NCBI GenBank assembly: GCA_015231825.1 | Contig: JADGAV010000019.1 | Span: 26,158-90,157 of the forward strand | Direction of reading: 5' to 3' | Length of the DNA: 64,000 nucleotides | DNA from: SAR324 cluster bacterium | GTDB taxonomy: Bacteria > SAR324 > NAC60-12 | Part shown: positions 37,350 to 44,830 of the stretch, piece after piece | How positions within the stretch are numbered: the first letter of the stretch is position 1 | Layout: the number at the start of each line of letters is the position of its first letter | Notes under the pieces: generated by a model | The model's database searches: none | The model's input: the letters and a program-made list of their open reading frames with translations, nothing else | What the model was told of the DNA's origin: nothing | Program-made: the position numbers and the translations under genes

Positions 37350-38216
37350 TTAGGACATCACATTTGTGAAAGATTGACGGGAAAGCTTCAACCCTGCCCA
37401 GACAATCAAAGAAGAAAGAATCAGCAGTAAGATGCCAAACGCCGACCCTTGTTCCCAATTAAAGCGGGTAATAAACTGGGTAAAGATCTGCTCTGTAAAC
37501 CAAAGGCTGTCCTTGCCTCCCAATAAAATTGGAGTGAGATAGTTTCCCAGTGACAACATAAAAACCACAATGCAGCCACTCACGATCCCGGGCATTGCAT
37601 GTGGAATAATTATTTCAGTCAAGACGTTCCAGTTGCTGCCTCCCAAGTCGTATCCTGCTTCTATCAGACTGTCATCCAGGCTATCCAAAGTGGTCACTAA
37701 AGGGACGACCATAAACAGCATCGAGGTATAGACCAGGCCAATCATGATCGCGACATCGTTATAGAGCATTTCAACGGGTTGATCACTGAGCCCGATCCAT
37801 TGAAGGAAAGTGCTGAGCAATCCAGTTTCACGCAAGAGAATCATCCATCCGTAGGTGCGCACCAGCTCGCTGACCCAAAAGGGAATCAAACAAAGAATGA
37901 AGAGCAATGCTTTGAGTCGTCCCCTCATCATTTTTGCAATGTAATAAGAAACAGGAAAGGCGATCAGCAAAGTTATCAGAGTAGCCAAAACCGACATCCA
38001 GGCGGTTCGTACAAAGGTCCTCCAGTAAAGGGGTTCAATGAAAAATTCTGTGTAATTTTTGAAACTAAAAGTATAATTTCGAGCAGACACTCGCTCTCGT
38101 AAAGAGATGCTCACCATATCCACATGCGGCAATAAAATGAGCAGTAGAAGCCATAAGACAAAAGGCAGCAGCAAGATCCACAAACTGAATCGGGTATAAG
38201 AAGATTTATCCATCAT
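37350..38216 (-). CDS. potB: Spermidine/putrescine-type ABC permease (PotB-like)
   Basis: Permease whose N-terminus reads MMDKSSYTRFSLWILLLPF, with the loop DSLIEAGYDLGGSNWNVLTEIIIPHAMPGIVSG contacting the ATPase. I choose start 38216 (38213 also possible), overlapping potA by about ten bases; the extended frame to 38327 lies within potA. Confidence 0.9.
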   Translation of the reverse strand: MMDKSSYTRFSLWILLLPFVLWLLLLILLPHVDMVSISLRERVSARNYTFSFKNYTEFFIEPLYWRTFVRTAWMSVLATLITLLIAFPVSYYIAKMMRGRLKALLFILCLIPFWVSELVRTYGWMILLRETGLLSTFLQWIGLSDQPVEMLYNDVAIMIGLVYTSMLFMVVPLVTTLDSLDDSLIEAGYDLGGSNWNVLTEIIIPHAMPGIVSGCIVVFMLSLGNYLTPILLGGKDSLWFTEQIFTQFITRFNWEQGSAFGILLLILSSLIVWAGLKLSRQSFTNVMS

Positions 38217-39336
38217 GATTCCCGGAAGAACGACGAAAACAGAGACATTGGTCCGCAGCCCAGGCAATATTGATGGAATCTCCTTTGCGTAATTGAGCAT
38301 GTTCACCGGTTTGCGGCATCGCCACACTGATCTCCCCCTCTGTTTGGGGCAGCCTTATAAGAAACTGGCTTCGAGCACCATCAAACAAGACGCTGATGAC
38401 CTCCCCACGGCACTGATTGGGCAGATCAGATCGATTCTTCGGATTCTCTATATTCACAGATTCAGGACGAACATAGACTTCAACAGAATCTCCCTTCTTT
38501 AATTGATGCTTGACAATACTCCTGCCAACAAAGCTTTCACCCTCCACTGTTTTGATTTGAATCCGTTCTCCTTCGATTGCATCAATGTGGCCTTCCCAAC
38601 GGTTGCTGTCCCCCACGAAACCTGCAACAAAGGAAGTTTCGGGATGATAATACAATTCCTGAGGAGTACCAACTTGTTCAAATCGCCCTTGATTCATCAC
38701 CGCCACCTGGTCAGACATCACCAAGGCTTCTGATTGATCGTGAGTAATATATATAAACGTCGTCCCAAATGTTTCCTGGAGGAGCTTTAACTCAACTTTC
38801 ATTTGTTCACGCAGTTTGAGGTCAAGAGCACCGAGCGGTTCGTCCAGAAGCAGCACATCCGGTTTTAAAACCAAACATCGTGCAATTGCAATTCGCTGCT
38901 TTTGTCCCCCTGACAATTGGTCAATGCGTTTGTCTCCAGCATCCGGTAAATCAACCCGCTTCAATACATCAGCAACACGCGTCCTGATTTCCTCCCGTTT
39001 GACATTACGGCGCTTGAGCCCATAAGCAATGTTGCCCGTCACACTCATTGTTGGAAATAGCGCCAAATGCTGGAAGACCATGTTGACGGGGCGTCGATTG
39101 GGTGGTGTACCCAAAACCGATTTGCCTTTGATCAAAATTTCTCCCTTGTCAGGGTGCTGAAATCCGGCCAACATACGCAGCAAAGTGGTCTTTCCACACC
39201 CTGAAGGACCGAGAATTGAGAAAAAAGAACCGGTAGGAATTTGAAAGGAAACTTGATCGACAGCTGTAAAATCACCAAACGACTTCGTGACCTGTCGACA
39301 TTCTAAATCAAATGTTACATTCGAATTTTCCGGCAT
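38206..39336 (-). CDS. potA: Polyamine-type ABC transporter ATP-binding protein
   Basis: A 376-residue ATPase of the PotA/MalK family: Walker A GPSGCGKTTLLR, signature LSGGQKQRIAIARC, Walker B VLLLDEPLGALD, switch ITHDQSEA, and a C-terminal TOBE regulatory region (YVRPESVNI...). Its start follows the potD stop by 87 bases, a gap that holds a strong hairpin. Confidence 0.94.
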   Translation of the reverse strand: MPENSNVTFDLECRQVTKSFGDFTAVDQVSFQIPTGSFFSILGPSGCGKTTLLRMLAGFQHPDKGEILIKGKSVLGTPPNRRPVNMVFQHLALFPTMSVTGNIAYGLKRRNVKREEIRTRVADVLKRVDLPDAGDKRIDQLSGGQKQRIAIARCLVLKPDVLLLDEPLGALDLKLREQMKVELKLLQETFGTTFIYITHDQSEALVMSDQVAVMNQGRFEQVGTPQELYYHPETSFVAGFVGDSNRWEGHIDAIEGERIQIKTVEGESFVGRSIVKHQLKKGDSVEVYVRPESVNIENPKNRSDLPNQCRGEVISVLFDGARSQFLIRLPQTEGEISVAMPQTGEHAQLRKGDSINIAWAADQCLCFRRSSGNHDG

Positions 39337-39386
39337 AGGAGATCGGTGAATGGGATAGCAGAATCAGGGAGGAATAAAGATTTGTT

Positions 39387-39408
39387 GCCCCGGAAACTGT
39401 TCCGGGGC
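39387..39408 (-). other. Strong hairpin between potD and potA
   Basis: Perfect palindrome GCCCCGGAA-ACTG-TTCCGGGGC located 15 bases after the potD stop. No T-run follows on the minus strand, so it is better read as a 3'-end stabilising stem that raises binding-protein output relative to the downstream genes than as a full terminator. Confidence 0.7.
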
Positions 39409-39423
39409 GTCAATGAAAGGCAA

Positions 39424-40497
39424 TTATTGAGCGGCTTTAACCCGATCCAGAACTTTTCCTTCAATCTCTTCTAATCCTGGAGGGACCGGAGGATACCATT
39501 TGATGTTATCCACATCTGCTGGTGGGAAACTTTCCTGAAATTGAGCTTTCAATTTATCAGCTACATATTGATCCCCACCTTTTGCGGCAGTGAAGTTTCC
39601 AGCAGAACTAGTGATTTTTCCGGCGATTTCCGGACGCATTACAAAATTTATCCATTTATAAGCAGCTTCTTCCGCTTTTGTTTTACGGGGAAGAGCAAAC
39701 GTGTCAATCCACCCTAAAGCCCCGGATTTGGGAGCAACAAAAGTAATATCGGCCATATCTTTGTTCAGTTTCCAACCGCCGGCGTCCCATGCCATTGCTG
39801 CCACTGCTTCACCTGAACGCATCAGGTTCAACATGGCATCACCGCCGCTCCAATAAGCTTTCACATTGGGTTTGCAATCAATCAATTTCTTTTCGACCTT
39901 GTCCAAAATCATTTCATATTTTGCTTTATCACTATAAGCTGCGAAGGGATCTTCTCCCATTGAAAAAGCAAAACCAATCAGAGTCGGTCTCTTCAGGCGA
40001 TAAGTCACTTTTCCTGTCAATCCGGGACCGCATAGATCTACATAATCTTTGATTTGACCGGCCATCTTCCGATTGACGACTAAACCGCTGGTCCCCCAAA
40101 CATGAGGAACCCCATAGACTTTCCCATCAAGCGAGGTATTTTTTTTAGTTGCTGCCAGCATTGAAGGGATGATCTGACTGGCGTCGATCTTGCTCAAGTC
40201 AATCGGTTTGTAAATATCAAAATCCGCCTGTGCACTGGTGATTCGATCCTGACTGGGTTGTGCCAAATCAAACCCCGACCCACCCGTTGCTTTCAATTTG
40301 GAAATCATATCTTCATTGTTCGATTTAGTCATTTTGACTTCGATTCCCGTTTCTTTTTCAAACTGCTCAATAACTTCCTTCGGCGCATACCCTCCCCAGG
40401 TGAGGAGTCTCAAGGTTTCTGCCTCGACAGGTGAGACCACTGCGACCAGGGCGACAGCCAGCATTGCAATGAATAATTTTTTAAATGATCTTCTCAT
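39424..40497 (-). CDS. potD: Polyamine-type periplasmic binding protein (PotD-like)
   Basis: A 357-residue secreted binding protein: signal peptide ending SPVEA-ETLRLLTWGGYAP. The mature protein matches the PotD/SBP_bac family (FEKETGIEVKMTKSNNEDMISKL, GVPHVWGTSGLVVNR, YWSGGDAMLNLMRSGEAV, LGWIDTFALPRKTK). First gene of the operon, behind a consensus-like promoter. Spermidine, putrescine or a related amine is likely; the ligand is not proven. Confidence 0.9.
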   Translation of the reverse strand: MRRSFKKLFIAMLAVALVAVVSPVEAETLRLLTWGGYAPKEVIEQFEKETGIEVKMTKSNNEDMISKLKATGGSGFDLAQPSQDRITSAQADFDIYKPIDLSKIDASQIIPSMLAATKKNTSLDGKVYGVPHVWGTSGLVVNRKMAGQIKDYVDLCGPGLTGKVTYRLKRPTLIGFAFSMGEDPFAAYSDKAKYEMILDKVEKKLIDCKPNVKAYWSGGDAMLNLMRSGEAVAAMAWDAGGWKLNKDMADITFVAPKSGALGWIDTFALPRKTKAEEAAYKWINFVMRPEIAGKITSSAGNFTAAKGGDQYVADKLKAQFQESFPPADVDNIKWYPPVPPGLEEIEGKVLDRVKAAQ

Positions 40498-40585
40498 TTT
40501 TTGTTCTCCTGTTGAAATTTGATTGATTCGAGCTCCCTCGTTAAAATTAAATGCCGAAAACAGCCCGCCGTTTGTCTCTTAAAAA

Positions 40586-40615
40586 ATCATATATGACGGA
40601 GTTTGCCCCTGTCAA
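40586..40615 (-). promoter_or_regulatory. Strong sigma70-like promoter of potDABC
   Basis: TTGACA and TATGAT on the minus strand separated by 18 bases, about 90 bases upstream of potD. Both hexamers are near consensus. Confidence 0.7.
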
Positions 40616-40759
40616 TCTTTAAATGTTCGAATTATATTTAATGGAATGAGAGAGTATAAAAATCAAAAAAAATGTGAATGACAAATCTACAATGTTTTCT
40701 GTAATGCCGAAAAATTCACGTCTCACAAATTGCATTGAAGACTATCTGAATCACATCTC

Positions 40760-42172
40760 TTGGCAAAGCATCTAGTTTTTGCTAGTAATCGACTTTGTGT
40801 CATCTTTCAACATACCAGTTATAACACATCATCGGTATCGCAATTGAATCAATTATATGGAACAAATATAAATTTTGGAAAGCAAATTTTTCAATCTGTT
40901 ACGTTTTATTTTATATTGCTTTCTTTAATTGCTGGTTCGTGTTTATTCATTCCTGTTTTGAGGGCAGCCGATTTTGAAGATTTTGCAGGTGGAGTGAGCA
41001 ATACTCGGGTTACTATCAATCCGGCAACAGTTGGCTTGGTTGATCGGTTTCATTTTCAATATGGGGTGCTGGGAAACACCGATGCTTCCACCAAGGCAAC
41101 AAAAACTGAAAGAGAGCTTTCCACATTTGTGGACCAGTTTACGCTCAATAGAGAGGAAGCATCCGTACTCGCGCCTGACGGACTGACGGAAGTTTCCGGA
41201 ATCGAATATGAGGAAGCACGGCTCAGTATCTTCAACATGCTATTTGTCTGGCCATTTGACGAATTTTCATTGGGAGTGAGTATCGACAATCAACGTCAAA
41301 TATACGGCAATGGATCTTTTCTGGATTTGAATGGAGATCCACTTACCGGGACTGAAAATGAAACGGGAGCAAGCGAGTCGTTCGACTATGATACGTTCAG
41401 TTATTTGGCAGGTATTGCGTTCAAGCCATTTTCGCTTGGAATCCGCTACAACATCCGAACCTTCAATCACAATATTAAGTTCTTAAATCCGTTCGCACTG
41501 ATCAACCAAACCAATCCGCTATCCCCAGCCAATTTCATAGGAAGCATTGATATTTTGGGAACAGCCGAATATGTCTACCTGGACTATGGAATTCTTTTTC
41601 CAAATTTTTTGCCAAAATTGGATATTGGTCTCACCTATCGTCCTTCTACAACAGGGACACTGAAATTCGATCAGAATGGATTGAAAGACCTTCCTCCCGG
41701 AGCTGTCTATAAAAAACGAAACTTTACTGAACCTGCACTGATGCTGGTGGGATTCGGATATATTTTTGAATTGGGGGGCACTGCACTTCAACTTCTGGGA
41801 GATTTGGGAAGCTATAGTGAAACGGATGAAAATGCAGCGGGAGAATCTGGTTCCAACGGCAATCGGGCAGGTGGATTAATCCGCTTTGTCTGGTCTCCTT
41901 TAATCGACATCAGTTATGGAGTTCAGGAAGAAACACTGGCAGGACTGACCTATCAAAATATCTCCACCAGTCTTCAATTTCCTATTCCCTTTATTGATGG
42001 ATACAACCTCAAGTTGGGAACACGAACAATAAAGCTAACGAGTGAAGGAAGCACGATCATCGATGTCACTTTTGCCACGTTTTCCTTCAACCTCCAATTT
42101 GGAGAACGACGTGGGCGTGCTCTTGAAGTGCCCCCGAAAACTAAAGAAATTCGTTTTATCGATCGCTTGTAA
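40760..42172 (+). CDS. Outer-membrane beta-barrel protein, unknown
   Basis: A 470-residue frame whose only signal-like segment (FYFILLSLIAGSCLFIPVLRA-A) lies at about residues 49-70, so the true start is probably downstream of the TTG at 40760, though no good ATG is visible. The mature part alternates aromatic/hydrophobic residues as in FadL- or conjugal-type porins (FSYLAGIAFKPFSLGIRYNIR, YLDYGILFPNFLPKLDIGLTY, LMLVGFGYIFELGG). No family assigned. It ends five bases before convergent amrS. Confidence 0.7.
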   Translation: MAKHLVFASNRLCVIFQHTSYNTSSVSQLNQLYGTNINFGKQIFQSVTFYFILLSLIAGSCLFIPVLRAADFEDFAGGVSNTRVTINPATVGLVDRFHFQYGVLGNTDASTKATKTERELSTFVDQFTLNREEASVLAPDGLTEVSGIEYEEARLSIFNMLFVWPFDEFSLGVSIDNQRQIYGNGSFLDLNGDPLTGTENETGASESFDYDTFSYLAGIAFKPFSLGIRYNIRTFNHNIKFLNPFALINQTNPLSPANFIGSIDILGTAEYVYLDYGILFPNFLPKLDIGLTYRPSTTGTLKFDQNGLKDLPPGAVYKKRNFTEPALMLVGFGYIFELGGTALQLLGDLGSYSETDENAAGESGSNGNRAGGLIRFVWSPLIDISYGVQEETLAGLTYQNISTSLQFPIPFIDGYNLKLGTRTIKLTSEGSTIIDVTFATFSFNLQFGERRGRALEVPPKTKEIRFIDRL

Positions 42173-42177
42173 AGCGA

Positions 42178-43260
42178 CTAAACTTTCATTGAATCGAGCC
42201 GGACCGATTGGCGTCTCGAACCCCACGTTCCCGGGAGTGCTTCAAACTTTCCCGGACAACGGGCCCTGCAGTTGAGACAGAGTCCCCCGTTTGATAGATT
42301 CCACTCACTCAAAACATACCAATCCCGGCCGATCAGGACCTTTTCGCAGTTGTGGCAATAAGTACTGGAACCGGATTTATCATGGACGTTGCCGAGATAC
42401 ACATAATAGATTCCGTTTTTTTGAGCAATTTTCCGTGCTCGATGTAAAGTGGTAGGGGGAGTCGGTAAAAGATCTCTCATTTTCCAATCAGGGTGAAATG
42501 CGGTAAAATGTATCGGAACTTCCCTACCCAAATTTTCAACAACCCACTGGGTCAAATCTTCCAATTCCTGCTCTGAATCGTTTTGCCCGGGAATAAGGAG
42601 AGTTGTGATTTCTAACCAAAGATTGGTCTCTTGTTTGAGATATTTTAATGTATCCAAGACAGGCTCTAATTTTCCACCACACACTTTTTTGTAAAAACTA
42701 CCTGAAAAAGCTTTCAGATCAACATTGGCCGCATCCATATTTCGGAAAAACTCTTCTCCTGCTTCCGGGGTAATATACCCGGCAGTTACCGCAACCGAAT
42801 AAATTCCTTCATCTTGGCAGGCCTGAGCAATATCAACGGCATATTCCAAAAAAATCACAGGATCGTTGTAGGTATATGCGACACTGCGACAAGCGAGCTT
42901 TTTTGCAGTCCGTGCAATTGTCTGTGGATCCGCTCGATCCATCAAACGGTCCATTTCACGGGATTTGCTGATGTCCCAATTTTGACAAAATTTGCAAGAG
43001 AGATTGCAGCCTGCTGTTCCAAAAGACAAAATCGGTGTGCCCGGAAGAAAATGATTGAGCGGTTTTTTTTCAATAGGATCAATACAGAACCCGCTTGACC
43101 GACCATAGGTGGTCAGTACCATTTGGTTTTCTTCCCGTTTGCGTACAAAGCACAAACCTCGCTGATTTTCATGCAATCGACAAAAACGGGGACACAAATC
43201 ACACTGAATGCGCCCATCGTTCAAAGCATGCCAGAATCTTCCTGGACTATACATCGTCAT
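42178..43260 (-). CDS. amrS: AmmeMemoRadiSam system radical SAM enzyme
   Basis: About 360 residues. Radical SAM motif CNLSCKFCQNW; extra N-terminal cysteines CDLCPRFCRLHENQRGLC; TAGYITPEA; VDLKAFSGSFYKKVC; IPGQNDSEQEL; FTAFHPDWKM; C-terminal CHNC...CLNC zinc-like pairs. Last gene of amrB-amrA-amrS. Start at ATG 43260 inside the amrA tail; the longer frame to 43293 overlaps more. The substrate of this widespread trio is not settled. Confidence 0.93.
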   Translation of the reverse strand: MTMYSPGRFWHALNDGRIQCDLCPRFCRLHENQRGLCFVRKREENQMVLTTYGRSSGFCIDPIEKKPLNHFLPGTPILSFGTAGCNLSCKFCQNWDISKSREMDRLMDRADPQTIARTAKKLACRSVAYTYNDPVIFLEYAVDIAQACQDEGIYSVAVTAGYITPEAGEEFFRNMDAANVDLKAFSGSFYKKVCGGKLEPVLDTLKYLKQETNLWLEITTLLIPGQNDSEQELEDLTQWVVENLGREVPIHFTAFHPDWKMRDLLPTPPTTLHRARKIAQKNGIYYVYLGNVHDKSGSSTYCHNCEKVLIGRDWYVLSEWNLSNGGLCLNCRARCPGKFEALPGTWGSRRQSVRLDSMKV

Positions 43261-43840
43261 CTCCAAATTCCACCGTAGAATACCGTTCCACATTTATTGC
43301 AGAGGACCAATAATCAGCAGAAAAGCCTGCTTTTCGTTTTAAATGCTGCAGAAATTGTTGAGGAGACGAGAGATCACTCCAGACACTCGGCAGAAAGGTC
43401 CCCCGCTGGTTTCCTTCAGACAAGATCAAACCATCAATTCCAGGCTGGAGCATTCGGATCAAATCTGCTTCTGAACCGAATTCCATCGGTACAGGCCGGC
43501 TAAGAACCGAAATTTTGATGTCCAAACCGCCCATTTCTTTCTCCTGCAGAGGAGGAAAACGAGAGTCCCGGAAAGCAGACGAATACGCATTTTCCAAAAC
43601 ATCAATCGCCAGAGGACGTTTTGCCTCCAAAAAACCAATGCATCCCCGCAACTGATTTGCTTTGTGTAAAGTGACAAATGATGCACCTTTTTCCGCAAGG
43701 AGACCTTCTAAATCCTTTGCCTCTGCTTCAGCAGGTGATCCAAATTTCAGGCCATGCAAAATGGACTTTTTAGCCAATTTCAACAAATGCCTTTTTTCAT
43801 CAGAGGACAATTCTGTCTGCTTGGATAAAGAACTTTCCAT
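43247..43840 (-). CDS. amrA: AMMECR1-domain protein of the AmmeMemoRadiSam system
   Basis: AMMECR1 fold: ASFVTLHKANQLRGCIGFLEAKRPLAIDV, AFRDSRFPPLQEKEM, ISVLSRPVPM, and GLILSEGNQRGTFLPSVWSDL. The conserved LRGCIG motif is intact. I start at Met35 of the longer frame (MESSLSKQ, 43840). Overlaps amrS and follows amrB by 130 bases. Confidence 0.92.
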   Translation of the reverse strand: MESSLSKQTELSSDEKRHLLKLAKKSILHGLKFGSPAEAEAKDLEGLLAEKGASFVTLHKANQLRGCIGFLEAKRPLAIDVLENAYSSAFRDSRFPPLQEKEMGGLDIKISVLSRPVPMEFGSEADLIRMLQPGIDGLILSEGNQRGTFLPSVWSDLSSPQQFLQHLKRKAGFSADYWSSAINVERYSTVEFGDDDV

Positions 43841-43969
43841 AGCGGCTCCGTTTATCTGTAGTGCTGGACCCTCAGAAGGTATAGGAGTAAAATAACAAGA
43901 AAAGGATAATTTCAGAACTATGTGCCAATTAAGGGGACTCAACCCAGCAAAAATGAAAAGATTACCATT

Positions 43970-44782
43970 TCAGTCTTGGGTCAGTATCCATGAACCATAA
44001 CCGACAACTTGATCTTTACTTCCGGCAGTGTCACCAGAACTGCGAAGGTCAACCCGTTCGATTTGCAGATGGTATTTTGGAGCAACGGCAAGCAGGCCTT
44101 TGATCGGATTACGACCGCAAGCACTTTCATAATCGAGCTTTTCTCCTTTGAATTGTTCGATAATTTCAGCGGTCCTTTGATCAAGAAGTTTGGCTTCCTG
44201 ATAACTGTGGTAGTGGCTCAAATCAGAACTGATCACGACCAATGTTTCCGGCCCTCCCCACAAAGCATCCAACACGGCTCCCACTTCAGGCCCGCTTGCA
44301 TTACCAACCAGGAAAGGAATTAGAGAAAAACGATCGAGTGCCTCCTGTAAAAAAGGAAGGTGTACTTCCAGACTATGCTCCGAGACATGGGCACGATCCA
44401 AGAATTGGACATATTCAAAGCGCTGCACTAACTTATCAATAGCCGCTTGATCAACAGGAATTTCACCGAAAGGTGTCGAAAAAAAAGCGGAGGAAGGAGC
44501 TGCAATCCCAGAAACCTGCACTCGATGTGCGGGTCCTAAAAGCACAACTCGCTTGATCACGGATTTAGCTGCTACGAGAGCCTTATACGCGTACGCAGCT
44601 ATAGGACCAGAATAGATATATCCTGCGTGGGGAACAATAATGGCTTTGGGGATTTTTTTTTGCTCTACAGGAACTTCCTCCAAATAATTTTTTATTTGGG
44701 CACGAAGAATTGCGGGATCTCCGGGATAGAAACTGTTTGCCACTGCGGGCGGGCGAATTGTATTTTCCGATGCAAATTCCAT
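43970..44782 (-). CDS. amrB: MEMO1-family protein of the AmmeMemoRadiSam system
   Basis: MEMO/DODA-like fold: RPPAVANSFYPGDPAILRAQI, PHAGYIYSGPIAAYAYKAL, LLGPAHRVQVSGIA, SEHSLEVHLPFLQ, VVISSDLSHYHSYQEA. The His/Cys positions of the extradiol-dioxygenase-like cleft are kept. Start at ATG 44782, seven bases after GGAGG; an upstream Met at 44794 lacks a good site. Function within the trio unknown. Confidence 0.93.
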   Translation of the reverse strand: MEFASENTIRPPAVANSFYPGDPAILRAQIKNYLEEVPVEQKKIPKAIIVPHAGYIYSGPIAAYAYKALVAAKSVIKRVVLLGPAHRVQVSGIAAPSSAFFSTPFGEIPVDQAAIDKLVQRFEYVQFLDRAHVSEHSLEVHLPFLQEALDRFSLIPFLVGNASGPEVGAVLDALWGGPETLVVISSDLSHYHSYQEAKLLDQRTAEIIEQFKGEKLDYESACGRNPIKGLLAVAPKYHLQIERVDLRSSGDTAGSKDQVVGYGSWILTQD

Positions 44783-44830
44783 AAATCCCTCCATTCAAGA
44801 TCACTTGTAGTTGGTTTTTATGTGAATGAA

